This document shows, piece by piece, positions 18,225 through 26,000 of a DNA stretch of 36,767 nt (position 1 is its first letter; the number at the start of each line of letters is the position of its first letter). This DNA comes from an uncultured Pseudomonadota bacterium (GTDB taxonomy: Bacteria; Myxococcota_A; UBA796; GCA-2862545). The DNA lies in assembly GCA_903861005.1 (NCBI GenBank), contig CAIOSP010000022.1, positions 1 to 36,767 of the forward strand. The letters are read 5' to 3'. The translations under genes and the position numbers were made by a program. The notes under the pieces are model-generated. The model made no database searches, was not told where the DNA came from, and saw only the letters and a program-made list of their open reading frames with translations.

Positions 18225-18235
18225 GGGTTGAACCC
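18225..18235. promoter_or_regulatory. short inverted repeat upstream of the ECF sigma gene
   Basis: GGGTT-g-AACCC is a perfect five-base inverted repeat about 20 bases before the sigma factor start. It could be an operator or a small hairpin, but at this length and GC content chance is quite possible. Confidence 0.2.
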
Positions 18236-18255
18236 TGGAGGCCGCGGAGGAACGG

Positions 18256-18921
18256 ATGGCGGATGTGCACACCCTCGTGACCTGGATGTCCCACGCTTGG
18301 CCGTTTGGCTTGGCGCTGCTGGGCATGGTGCGGGTGGCCGACGATCGGGACGCGGACATGGCGCTGGTCGACGCGGTCCGCGCAGGAGACGCCACCGCCT
18401 ACCGGGGCCTGGTCGAGAAGTACCAGACTCGCGTGTACCACGTCGTCTACGGCATGGTCCGCAACCAGGAGGACGCGCAGGAGCTGACGCAGGAGTCGTT
18501 CGTCAAGGCCTACCGCAACCTGCACGCCTTCCGCGAAGACAGCCGCTTCTACACCTGGCTGTACCGGATCGCGATGAACCTCGCGATCGACTTCACCCGC
18601 CGCCGCGCGCGCGCCCCGGTGACCGGCTTGGACGAGGACGTCGCCGCCCGCGACGCCGACGGCGGCATCTCCGAGGCCCACCATGCCGACAACCCTCGCA
18701 AGGCGCTGGAGCGCAAGCAGCTCCACACCGCGATCATGAACGCCGTGGCCGAGCTCCCCGAAGACCAGCGGCAGGTCATCCTGCTCCGCGAGGTGGACGG
18801 CCTGTCCTACAAGGAGATCGCCGACGTGCTCGAGATCGCCGAGGGCACCGTGATGTCGCGCCTGTTCTACGCCCGCAAGAAGCTCCAGAAGGTCCTGGCG
18901 CCGCTTCAGGGCGGGGCGTGA
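18256..18921 (+). CDS. ECF-type RNA polymerase sigma factor (RpoE-like)
   Basis: 221 residues. Region 2 runs from DATAYRGLVEKYQTRVYHVV through NQEDAQELTQESFVKAYRNL and FYTWLYRIAMNLAIDFTRRR (-10 recognition). Region 4 is ELPEDQRQVILLREVDGLSY then KEIADVLEIAEGTVMSRLFY (-35 recognition helix). The first ~35 residues (to MALVDAVRAG) are an extra leader with WPFGLALLGM. ATG 18256 is chosen because GGAGG lies five bases upstream; internal Met codons (24, 35) would give a more standard length. The next genes encode a membrane protein and a secreted protein, the usual layout for a sigma factor held by a membrane regulator. Confidence 0.94.
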   Translation: MADVHTLVTWMSHAWPFGLALLGMVRVADDRDADMALVDAVRAGDATAYRGLVEKYQTRVYHVVYGMVRNQEDAQELTQESFVKAYRNLHAFREDSRFYTWLYRIAMNLAIDFTRRRARAPVTGLDEDVAARDADGGISEAHHADNPRKALERKQLHTAIMNAVAELPEDQRQVILLREVDGLSYKEIADVLEIAEGTVMSRLFYARKKLQKVLAPLQGGA

Positions 18922-18979
18922 TTTTCGTTCGAATGGATTGCGTCACCAACCGTCGTAGGGACACTGGAGAGGACACGGC

Positions 18980-19957
18980 ATGACCGACCGCCTGCTGCCG
19001 CTGCTCGTCCGACTGGCCGCTGGGGAGAACGACCCCGCGCTGATCGCACAGATCCGGGCCGGGCTGGCGACGGGGCCGCTGGCCGCCGCCATGGACGTCG
19101 ACGTGCTGTTCGTGGACGACGTGACGGGCGACGCGGCCGCGCTGATCGACATGCTGTCGCCCCCGGGCGGTCTGCTGGGTGAGGCCATCGCGCGTGAGGC
19201 CGGTGAGCCTGCATCGCTCGGTGAGCCGTTCGCGCCGGGTCTGCCGATCGGCGACGCGCTCCGCGCTGAGGCGGGCACGGTCGAGGTGGCGGCGGGCGTG
19301 CTGGTCGCGGTCGGCGTGACGCCCGTCGACGCGCTGCCGGAAGGCTGGATCTCGGCGCTGCTGGACCGCGCGCTCCCGACCCAGCTGCACGTGCTCGCGG
19401 CGGAGCGGGTGATGCGGGAGCCGACGCTGCGGCACACGCTCCGTCAGATGGCGGACGTGGGCCGTGAGGTGCGTGAGGGCATCACGCGTGAGGCGGGCCC
19501 GACCGTGTCGCTGTGGGCGGGCGTCGCCAAGGAGATCGGCCTGCCCGACGCCGAAGAGGTCGTGGGCTGGGACGGGTCACTGATCCGGGAGGCGGTGGTC
19601 ACGACCGCCGGTCGCGTGGACGTCACGACCAAGGTGATGGACACGATCCGCAGGGACGCGCGCGCCCCGGAGCTGCTCGACGAGGAGCCCGCCAACTCGG
19701 TGAACTGGCCCGTGATGCTGGTGCTGGCCTTCGCCGCCGCCGCGTTGATGGTCCTGCTGCCCAGGCTGACGGCGGTGGTGCCCGCGGTCGCGCCGGACCT
19801 GTCGGGGTTCGTGGCGCAGCCGGTCGCCTTCGCCGCCGCCGACGAGATCAACGTCGACCGCATCCAGTACGGCGGCAACGCCACGGTCTACGTCGAGACG
19901 CCGGAGTCCGCGGACGCGCCGCTCATCCTGTGGATCGACGATGGAGCGAACCTGTGA
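18980..19957 (+). CDS. single-pass membrane protein, putative anti-sigma partner
   Basis: 325 residues, no cysteine, hence no zinc-binding ZAS motif. A cytoplasmic part of ~240 residues precedes one strong transmembrane helix (~243-260, WPVMLVLAFAAAALMVLL) and a ~60-residue outer tail ending PLILWIDDGANL. The cytoplasmic part carries four degenerate ~20-residue repeats (about 67-87, 91-112, 166-187, 203-224) around the pattern [E/D]AI..EAG.V.V. Position right after the sigma gene and the topology make an anti-sigma role likely by inference; no recognised anti-sigma domain is visible. GGAGAGGA six bases before ATG supports the start. Its stop shares a base with the next start (TGATG). Confidence 0.85.
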   Translation: MTDRLLPLLVRLAAGENDPALIAQIRAGLATGPLAAAMDVDVLFVDDVTGDAAALIDMLSPPGGLLGEAIAREAGEPASLGEPFAPGLPIGDALRAEAGTVEVAAGVLVAVGVTPVDALPEGWISALLDRALPTQLHVLAAERVMREPTLRHTLRQMADVGREVREGITREAGPTVSLWAGVAKEIGLPDAEEVVGWDGSLIREAVVTTAGRVDVTTKVMDTIRRDARAPELLDEEPANSVNWPVMLVLAFAAAALMVLLPRLTAVVPAVAPDLSGFVAQPVAFAAADEINVDRIQYGGNATVYVETPESADAPLILWIDDGANL

Positions 19958-20451
19958 TGCGCTGGCCAACCCCCATCCGCTGGATCCTGCCGCTCGCGCT
20001 GTCGCTCGCCGCCCCCGCGTCGGCCTTGGCGCAGCAGCCGCCGCCCGCGCACCCCGCGCCGGTGATGCCATCCGAGGTCCCGGCCAAGGTCGAGATCCGC
20101 GTGCAGGTGATCCGCGCGACCAAGGGCGGCGCGGGTGTGGACCCCAAGCTGTCGAGCCTGGCCGCCACGCTGGCCAAGTTGCCGTTCGACTCATTCACGC
20201 TGGTGCAGGAGGAGTCCTACCGGATCGCCGACGGCGCCGCGGTGGAGCTGCCGATCTCGTCCAAGCGCGTGGTGCGGCTGCGGCTCGGTTCGCACAACAG
20301 CACCGAGGCGCGCGTCGAGGTCACCTACACCCACGAGGACGCGGATCCGGTGGACATGCAGGTGTCGATCAAGCGCAATCGCGCCTTCCTGTCGGTGCTG
20401 AAGGGCGGCGACAACGGCGCGCTGCTGCTCAAGATCGACGTGGGCTACTGA
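19957..20451 (+). CDS. secreted protein of sigma-factor operon, unknown function
   Basis: 164 residues with a clear Sec signal peptide (WILPLALSLAAPASALAQ, cleavage after ALA). The mature part starts with a Pro-rich linker (QQPPPAHPAPVMP) and has a beta-rich fold: VEIRVQVIRATKGGAGVDP, LAKLPFDSFTLVQEES, then VELPISSKRVVRLRLG and RVEVTYTHEDADPVDMQVSI. I recognise no named family. Linked by TGATG to the membrane protein upstream, so probably the third member of the sigma-factor operon and possibly the envelope sensor or the regulated output; that is inference. An in-frame GTG just before the ATG is an alternative start. Confidence 0.82.
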   Translation: MRWPTPIRWILPLALSLAAPASALAQQPPPAHPAPVMPSEVPAKVEIRVQVIRATKGGAGVDPKLSSLAATLAKLPFDSFTLVQEESYRIADGAAVELPISSKRVVRLRLGSHNSTEARVEVTYTHEDADPVDMQVSIKRNRAFLSVLKGGDNGALLLKIDVGY

Positions 20452-20506
20452 CGCGCTGACCCCGCGGGTTGGCCGGCGTTAAGGGCCGCGCAGGAGCGGC
20501 TCGACC

Positions 20507-20830
20507 ATGCGCCTCGTTCTGTGTAACTGTCCGCCTTCGGACGCCGATCGGATCGCCCGCGCCGTGGTGGAGGAGGGGCTCGCCGCGTGTGTGAACGCGT
20601 GGCCGTTGACCTCGACCTACCGCTGGGAGGGCGCGGTGTTGTCGGAGCCCGAGACCACGCTGTGGATCAAGACCGCGGCCGATCGCGTCGACGCGCTCCG
20701 CGAGCGGCTGCTTGCCCTGCACCCGTACACGCTGCCCGAGGTCCTGGTGCTCGACGTGGACCCGGCGGCGAGCCATCCTGCGTACCTCGCGTGGGTGCAC
20801 AGCAGCACCCGCGCCTCGGAGACCCGATGA
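20507..20830 (+). CDS. cutA: divalent cation tolerance protein CutA
   Basis: 107 residues, the family's normal size. CutA1 signature: LVLCNCPPSDADRIARAVVE, EGLAACVNAWPLTSTYRWEG, WIKTAADRVDALRERLLALH and PYTLPEVLVLDV. CutA forms very stable cytoplasmic trimers related in fold to PII proteins; a role in copper tolerance was proposed for E. coli but remains unsettled, so metal handling should be taken as a family label. The stop overlaps the HIT gene start (ATGA). It follows the sigma-factor operon by 55 bases. Confidence 0.94.
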   Translation: MRLVLCNCPPSDADRIARAVVEEGLAACVNAWPLTSTYRWEGAVLSEPETTLWIKTAADRVDALRERLLALHPYTLPEVLVLDVDPAASHPAYLAWVHSSTRASETR

Positions 20831-21165
20831 CGATCTTCCAGATGATCCTCGACCGCAAGATCCCCGCCGACATCGTGTACGAGGACGAGCACGCGATCGC
20901 CTTCCGCGACATCAACCCGCAGGCGCCCACGCACATCCTGGTGATCCCGCGGCGCGCGATCTCGGGCGTGTCGTCCGCCAGCCCGAGCGACGCGGCGCTG
21001 CTCGGCCACCTGCTGATCGCGGCGGCGGAGATCGCCCGGCAGGAGGGGATCGCCGGGTCGGGCTACCGCCTGGTGATCAACGACGGCAACCACGGTGGGC
21101 AGAGCGTGAACCACGTGCACGTGCACCTGCTCGGCGGGCGCATGCTCGGCTGGCCGCCCGGCTAG
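20827..21165 (+). CDS. HIT family nucleotide hydrolase (HinT-like)
   Basis: 112 residues. The histidine-triad motif HVHVH in VNHVHVHLLGGRMLGWPPG is intact, and the N-terminus (FQMILDRKIPADIVYEDEHA, AFRDINPQAPTHILVIPRR) matches bacterial HinT proteins, which hydrolyse adenosine phosphoramidates and acyl- or aminoacyl-adenylates. The ATGA overlap with cutA indicates cotranslation. Physiological substrate unknown. Confidence 0.95.
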   Translation: MTIFQMILDRKIPADIVYEDEHAIAFRDINPQAPTHILVIPRRAISGVSSASPSDAALLGHLLIAAAEIARQEGIAGSGYRLVINDGNHGGQSVNHVHVHLLGGRMLGWPPG

Positions 21166-21231
21166 GCGACCTGCACAGTTTGGCTGCGCAATCCGTGACG
21201 CCGTGTCGCAGGCCGCCACGGGACGGAGCGG

Positions 21232-21241
21232 AATAGGGGAG
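21232..21241 (+). promoter_or_regulatory. AATAGGGGAG element upstream of mbnP
   Basis: A ten-base element about 25 bases before the MbnP start; the same ten bases occur twice before plsX (33867, 33880). The AT-rich AATAGG core could serve as a -10 element, but no good -35 is seen. Confidence 0.25.
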
Positions 21242-21266
21242 ACCCTCTTCCTTCGCAGGGGACTGG

Positions 21267-22070
21267 ATGTCTTCGACCGTCCGAACGCTGGCTTTTTTGC
21301 CGTGTCTGCTGGGCGTGGCCTGCTCCTCCGGTCAGCCCGTTGAGGTGCGGTTCGCGGCGCGCTTCGGCGACGCCGACGCGGCCTGCGGTTCGACCTACGA
21401 CGCGATCGGAACCACCGCGTCATCCGTCGAGCTGCTGGATCTGCGCGCGTACATCAGCGGCCTGAAGATCGACGGCGCGGGCACCATCGACGCGGAGGAG
21501 CCCTGGCAGTCCCAGGACGTCGCGCTGCTGGACTTTGAGGACAAGACGGGCGCGTGCACGGGGAACGCCGACCTGCGCGCCGTGGTGCGCGCCCACGCGC
21601 GGGCCGACTCCGGCACGCTGGAGTTCGACCTGGGCGTGCCGGAGTCGCTCAACCACCTCGACCCGGCCAAGCTCACGTCGCCGCTCAACGTGTCGTCCAT
21701 GTTCTGGGGTTGGACGGCCGGCTTTCGCTTCCTCAAGCTGGACCTGGCGACCACCGGTCAGCCCGCGGGCTGGGTGGTGCACATCGGCAGCTCGGGCTGC
21801 GCCGGCGTGACGGGCGGCAACGCCGCGTGCGTCGAGCCGAACCGCGTCCACGTGACGCTGGAGGGCTGGACGCCGGACAGCACGGTCGTGATGGACCTGT
21901 CCAAGCTGGTGGCGGGCGCAGACGTCGACACGAACACCGAGAACACCGGCCCGGGCTGCATGTCCGAGCCGAACGACCCTGAGTGTGTGGGCGTGTTCGA
22001 GGCGCTCGGACTGCCGCTCGGCGACGCGCCCGCCGGGGAGCAGACGGTGTTCTCGGTGGAGGCGCCGTGA
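21267..22070 (+). CDS. mbnP: MbnP family copper-binding lipoprotein
   Basis: 267 residues; lipobox LGVAC (Cys19). The mature protein follows the MbnP / 'metallo-mystery pair four-Cys motif' family: VEVRFAARFGDADAACG, VELLDLRAYISGLKI, MFWGWTAGFRFLKLDL, VVHIGSSGCAG and GPGCMSEPNDPEC, with three likely disulfide pairs. In studied members a Trp is oxidised to kynurenine by the partner MbnH, creating a Cu site; the FWGW Trp residues and His in VVHIG are candidates here, but I cannot assign which. The partner gene overlaps by four bases (GTGA). Periplasmic or surface copper binding is expected; no methanobactin genes are in the window. Confidence 0.9.
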   Translation: MSSTVRTLAFLPCLLGVACSSGQPVEVRFAARFGDADAACGSTYDAIGTTASSVELLDLRAYISGLKIDGAGTIDAEEPWQSQDVALLDFEDKTGACTGNADLRAVVRAHARADSGTLEFDLGVPESLNHLDPAKLTSPLNVSSMFWGWTAGFRFLKLDLATTGQPAGWVVHIGSSGCAGVTGGNAACVEPNRVHVTLEGWTPDSTVVMDLSKLVAGADVDTNTENTGPGCMSEPNDPECVGVFEALGLPLGDAPAGEQTVFSVEAP

Positions 22071-23458
22071 ACGCCGCGTCGCTGCTGCTGGTCACGCTCG
22101 CCGCCTGCAAGACGGACGCGCCGCCGACGACGCCCTACACGTGGGACCTGCCGCCTTCGCTGCCCGAGCCGGCCGTCCCCGACGACAACCCGATGACCGC
22201 GGAGAAGGTGGAGCTGGGTCGCCACCTGTTCTACGACAAGCGCATGAGCTTCAACGGGACGCGGTCGTGCGGCACCTGCCACAGCCAGGCGGAGTCGTTC
22301 TCGGGCGGGGCGGCGTTCTCGCTCGGCGCCACCGACGAGCCCAGCGCGCGCAACGAGCCCAGCCTGCTCAACGTCGCCTACAACGCGGTCTACACCTGGG
22401 CGGATCCCGTGCCGGTGACGCTGGAGGAGCAGATGCTCCTGCCCATGTACAGCGAACACCCGGTCGAGCTGGGCCTCACCGGCCACGACGACGCGCAGTT
22501 CGCGCTGCTGCGCGCGGACAAACGGCTGGGCGAGCTGTTCTCGGCCGCGTACCCGGACGAGGAGGACCCGGTCGACCTGACGAACATTGTCAACGCGATC
22601 GCCAGCTTCGAGCGTACGATCCTGTCGGGTCGGTCGCCGTACGACAAGTACTTCGTCGAGGGCGACGTGTCGGCGATCCCGCCCGAGGCGGTGCAGGGGA
22701 TCACGCGCTTCTTCTCGGAAGACCAGGAGTGCTACCACTGCCACGGCACCTACAACTTCACCGACTCGGTGACGCAGAAGGGCGCGGCGTTCGTCGAGAC
22801 GCCCTACCACAACACCGGCCTGTACAACGTGGACGGGGCGGGGGCGTACCCGGCGTCGGACCAGGGCCTGGCGATGTTCACGCATGACCCGGCCGACATG
22901 GGCAAGTTCAAGGCCCCGACGCTGCGCAACATCGCGCTCACGGGGCCGTACATGCACGACGGCAGCGTGGCGGATCTGGACGGCGTGATCGATCACTACG
23001 CGAGCGGCGGGCGCGTGATCGCGGACGGACCCAACGCGGGCGACGGTCGCGCCAACCCCTACAAGGATCCGCTGCTCAAGGGGTTTGTGCTCGACGACAC
23101 CCTGCGCGCCCAGCTCAAGGCGCTGATGCTGGCGCTGACCGACGAGACGGTGCTGCACGAACCGAACCTGTCGCCCGCCTTCGACTGCCCCGCCGACGTG
23201 CTGCCTGCGTGCCCCGCCACGCCGCCGAGCTTCATGGCCGACGTCGCGCCCCTCCTACGCGACAGCTGCGTCACCTGCCATGACGTCGGCCGGGGCGCCA
23301 CGACCGAGCTGATGTCCACCTGGGAGCAGGCGCACGCGCTGCACGACAAGCTGGTCGAGCAGATCCACGCGTGCACCATGCCCGCGGACTCGCGCCTGCC
23401 GGACGCTCAGCGCGCGACGCTGCTCGAGTGGCTCGCCTGCGATGACCCAAACAACTGA
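22067..23458 (+). CDS. mbnH: MbnH di-heme enzyme with extra C-terminal heme domain
   Basis: 463-residue member of the MauG/bacterial cytochrome c peroxidase superfamily, with lipobox-like LAAC near the N-terminus. Heme sites are C68-GTC-H and C222-YHC-H; W111 in YTWADPVPVTLEEQ occupies the inter-heme Trp position of MauG-type enzymes, and MLLPMYSEHPVELG and LRNIALTGPYMHDG are typical. MbnH oxidises a Trp of MbnP. Unusually, about 85 C-terminal residues add a third CxxCH (C401-VTC-H) and a C..MP...L...QR.TLLEWLACD segment that closely matches the lipoprotein encoded at 23489-23854. GTG start, overlapping mbnP. Confidence 0.92.
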   Translation: MNAASLLLVTLAACKTDAPPTTPYTWDLPPSLPEPAVPDDNPMTAEKVELGRHLFYDKRMSFNGTRSCGTCHSQAESFSGGAAFSLGATDEPSARNEPSLLNVAYNAVYTWADPVPVTLEEQMLLPMYSEHPVELGLTGHDDAQFALLRADKRLGELFSAAYPDEEDPVDLTNIVNAIASFERTILSGRSPYDKYFVEGDVSAIPPEAVQGITRFFSEDQECYHCHGTYNFTDSVTQKGAAFVETPYHNTGLYNVDGAGAYPASDQGLAMFTHDPADMGKFKAPTLRNIALTGPYMHDGSVADLDGVIDHYASGGRVIADGPNAGDGRANPYKDPLLKGFVLDDTLRAQLKALMLALTDETVLHEPNLSPAFDCPADVLPACPATPPSFMADVAPLLRDSCVTCHDVGRGATTELMSTWEQAHALHDKLVEQIHACTMPADSRLPDAQRATLLEWLACDDPNN

Positions 23459-23488
23459 CGGGTGACGCTGGTCAGGTCGCGAGTGGGA

Positions 23489-23854
23489 TCAGCGCGGCGC
23501 GTCGCACACGAACCAGTTCAGCAGCGTGCGGCGCTCCTCGTCGGACAGCAGAACGCCGTCCCTGGGCATCGCGCAGGTCGAGACAAGCTTCTCAGCCGCG
23601 TCACGGCGCGCGAACACCGCCTCGTAGGTGTCGAGAGGGAGGGTGGACAGCTGCGCGTCAGGCGCATGGCACAGCACGCACGCGTGTCCGAGGATCGGCT
23701 GCACCTGGGCGTAGGTGGGCGGGTTGGGCGGGCAGGAGGTTGGCGCGTCCGCGAGGCACGAGCCGCCGAACATCTGGCAGCCCGCGGAGGCGACGACCAT
23801 GAGCGCGAGGACGGCGCGGGAGGTCCCGGTCCGAAAGCTACGGGACGTCGACAT
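23489..23854 (-). CDS. mono-heme c-type lipoprotein
   Basis: 121 residues; lipobox ASAGC (Cys26). One heme motif, C59-VLC-H, within VQPILGHACVLCHAPDAQL, and a tail CAMPRDGVLLSDEERRTLLN leading to WFVCDAPR. The whole mature domain aligns with the C-terminal extension of the MbnH encoded opposite (23267-23458), including the CxxCH, the C-x-MP element and the WxxCD ending. It is likely an electron carrier for, or detached copy of, that domain. Its start lies 17 bases inside the upstream YtkA-like gene, implying translational coupling. It converges on mbnH with a 30-base gap. Confidence 0.85.
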   Translation of the reverse strand: MSTSRSFRTGTSRAVLALMVVASAGCQMFGGSCLADAPTSCPPNPPTYAQVQPILGHACVLCHAPDAQLSTLPLDTYEAVFARRDAAEKLVSTCAMPRDGVLLSDEERRTLLNWFVCDAPR

Positions 23855-24368
23855 AGAACGCGACCTGCCCGTGCGGCGAGCTGGCGCCGAGCGCGCAGTC
23901 CTCAAACAGGTGGAAGCGCACCGTCCAGCGGCCCTTCTTGTCGAACTGCACCGGGCCGACGGTGTAGGTCCCGGCCGGGCCCTCCACCGTGGTCGCGCCG
24001 GTGTCGGGCGCGGCGTGGGTGTCGTCGAGGAACACGTCGGCGCGGATGGTGGCGCCGGTGACCGTCGCCCCGCCGTCGAGCGCCCACGCGGACACGGTGA
24101 AGGTCACGTCCTTGTCCCGCTCGATCGTCGAGTTGGTGAACGACAGGTGGTACTTGCAGGCGTCGTCCTGACCGTCGGAGTTGTAGAGCGTGTCGCCGAA
24201 CACGTCCGCGCCGTCGTCGGCGCCCTCACACACGGACGGATCGATGGCCTGCACGGTCTCGCCGCAGTGGGTGTCGGGGTCACCTGCGACCACGCCGCCC
24301 GTCCCGCCGCACGCCGCGGCGAGTGCACAGAGCGCGAGCTGTCCGACACGAGCAGGGAGACGAGCCAC
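23838..24368 (-). CDS. YtkA-like domain lipoprotein
   Basis: 176 residues from GTG 24368, chosen because AGGAGG lies five bases upstream; a longer reading frame to 24440 has no such site. Lipobox LAAAC (Cys20). Four Cys occur in the N-terminal third (HCGETVQAIDPSVCEG, DACKYHLSF). The C-terminal half is an immunoglobulin-like fold resembling YtkA/FixH domains: KDVTFTVSAWALDGGATVTG, TYTVGPVQFDKKGRWTVRFH and PHGQVAFYVDVP. Function is unknown; proximity to mbnPH and to the heme lipoprotein suggests a common copper or heme-related task, which is inference. Confidence 0.8.
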   Translation of the reverse strand: MARLPARVGQLALCALAAACGGTGGVVAGDPDTHCGETVQAIDPSVCEGADDGADVFGDTLYNSDGQDDACKYHLSFTNSTIERDKDVTFTVSAWALDGGATVTGATIRADVFLDDTHAAPDTGATTVEGPAGTYTVGPVQFDKKGRWTVRFHLFEDCALGASSPHGQVAFYVDVP

Positions 24369-24479
24369 GGAGACCTCCTGGAGAACGCGACGGCGGGTGG
24401 AGGAATAATCCATGTCTCGCGCGACGTGCAGGGGCAGCATGTCGCAACCGGACGAATCGGGGCACGCGGTGCGGAGCCG

Positions 24480-26000
24480 TCAGGCGGTGGCGAGCAGATC
24501 CAGGTCGGCGATGCGACGCGAGTTCATGTCCGCCAGGGCCATGATGGTGGCCTGAGGGTTGACCGCGGACGGGCTGGGGAACACGCTGGCGTCCATCAGC
24601 CACAGGCCCTCCGTGCCGTAGACCTTGCCGTTCACGTCGACCACGCCGCGATCGGCGCGCCCGCTCATGCGGCAGGACCCGAAGGTGTGATTGGCGGTCA
24701 TGGTGACATCGCGCGCCTGGATGTCGTGCGACAGCAGGCTCATCGCCTGCTCCTTGGTGCGGATCTTGGGCGGTACGCCGCGGACGCCCGTGTAGACGTA
24801 CTCAGCGCCCAGGTCGAGCATGGAGTCGACGACGCGCTTGAGCTCGCTCAACACCACCCACATCTCCTCGTTCGGCACCCAGAGCTGGGCGTCCGGCATG
24901 CCGTCGAGGCGGATGCCGACCTTGCCCGTCACCTTGGCCCGGTAGACGATCGGGATCATCAGCGCGCGCTTGAAGTCGGGGAGCATCTCGTACATGTCGG
25001 GGCCGACGCCGCCCCACTGCCCGCCGATCAGCGCCGACGGCGCCCAGAGCGACTCGAACTTCAGGCCGCGCACCCGGTCGCTGAACGCGCCGTAGCCCTG
25101 GGTCGCGCCGATCCACGGATCCACGGTGTGGTTCATCACGCCCATGGCGAAGCTGGAGATGTGCGCCAGGAACGTGCCGCCCACGCGCCCGCCCGCGGTC
25201 ACGCCGCTGCGCTTGAGGATCACGGGCGTGTGCAGCGTGCCCGCCGACACGATGACGCGCGGCGCGCGCACCGTGAAGCGCGCGAGCTTGGCGTGGCCGT
25301 CCGGGTCGACGATGTGGCCCTCGACGCCGACGGCGCGGGTTCCGTCCATCAAGATCTTGTGGACCACGGCGCAGGTGTAGACCTCCGCGCCGTCTTGCAC
25401 GGCGCCGGGCAGGTAGCTGCGGTCGACCGACTGCTTGGCGCCGACCGCGCAGCCGGTGAGGCAGTCGCCGGTGCCCTCGCAGCCCTTCACGGCGCGCGGG
25501 AGCGGCGCGCCCTTGAGCCCCGCGTGGTCGAGGATCTCGCGCGTGAGCACGTTGCGGCGACCGAACACCGACTCGGGCGTGGGCGCGGTGTGTGTGCGCG
25601 CGAACACGCGCTTGTAGGCGGCGTCGAGCTCGGGCCCGCGCAGGGCGTCGAGGCCGTCGGCCGCGGCCCAGTCCTCGCGGACCCAGTCGGGCAGCGGGAA
25701 CATGATCGCCGAGTTGATGACCGTGCTGCCTCCGAGGATTCGGCCGGACATGGTGGGCCAGGCGCCGGTGCCGCGCAGCAGGCGCAGGCCGCCCTCCCAG
25801 TAGTGGCGCGCCATGAACGCGGGCCCGTCGCGGGTCATGTCCTTGGCGCTGATCTGGGGGCCGGCCTCCAGCAGCACGGTGCGCAGCCCGGCGGCCGCGA
25901 AGTTGGTGGCGGCGACGGCGCCACCCGCGCCGGAGCCGATGATCACGACGTCCGCGTCGACCTCGAAGCCCTGCCGGAGCGAGTCCAGGTGGTGAATCAC
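24480..26000 (-). CDS. GMC family FAD oxidoreductase (system 1)
   Basis: 506 residues. N-terminal FAD site VVIIGSGAGGAVAATNFAAA, GRILGGSTVINSAIMFPLP, and the C-terminal GMC_oxred_C part with NHTFGSCRM and SAVNPQATIMALA, which contain the usual active-site His and Asn. Residues 174-184 (C-EGT-GD-C-LTG-C) correspond position for position to the four-Cys motif of the second GMC protein in this window, but Thr177 replaces one Cys. Substrate unknown; relatives oxidise long-chain alcohols or sterols. GTG start overlaps the stop of its small partner gene (GTGA). No signal peptide is evident. Confidence 0.93.
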   Translation of the reverse strand: MIHHLDSLRQGFEVDADVVIIGSGAGGAVAATNFAAAGLRTVLLEAGPQISAKDMTRDGPAFMARHYWEGGLRLLRGTGAWPTMSGRILGGSTVINSAIMFPLPDWVREDWAAADGLDALRGPELDAAYKRVFARTHTAPTPESVFGRRNVLTREILDHAGLKGAPLPRAVKGCEGTGDCLTGCAVGAKQSVDRSYLPGAVQDGAEVYTCAVVHKILMDGTRAVGVEGHIVDPDGHAKLARFTVRAPRVIVSAGTLHTPVILKRSGVTAGGRVGGTFLAHISSFAMGVMNHTVDPWIGATQGYGAFSDRVRGLKFESLWAPSALIGGQWGGVGPDMYEMLPDFKRALMIPIVYRAKVTGKVGIRLDGMPDAQLWVPNEEMWVVLSELKRVVDSMLDLGAEYVYTGVRGVPPKIRTKEQAMSLLSHDIQARDVTMTANHTFGSCRMSGRADRGVVDVNGKVYGTEGLWLMDASVFPSPSAVNPQATIMALADMNSRRIADLDLLATA

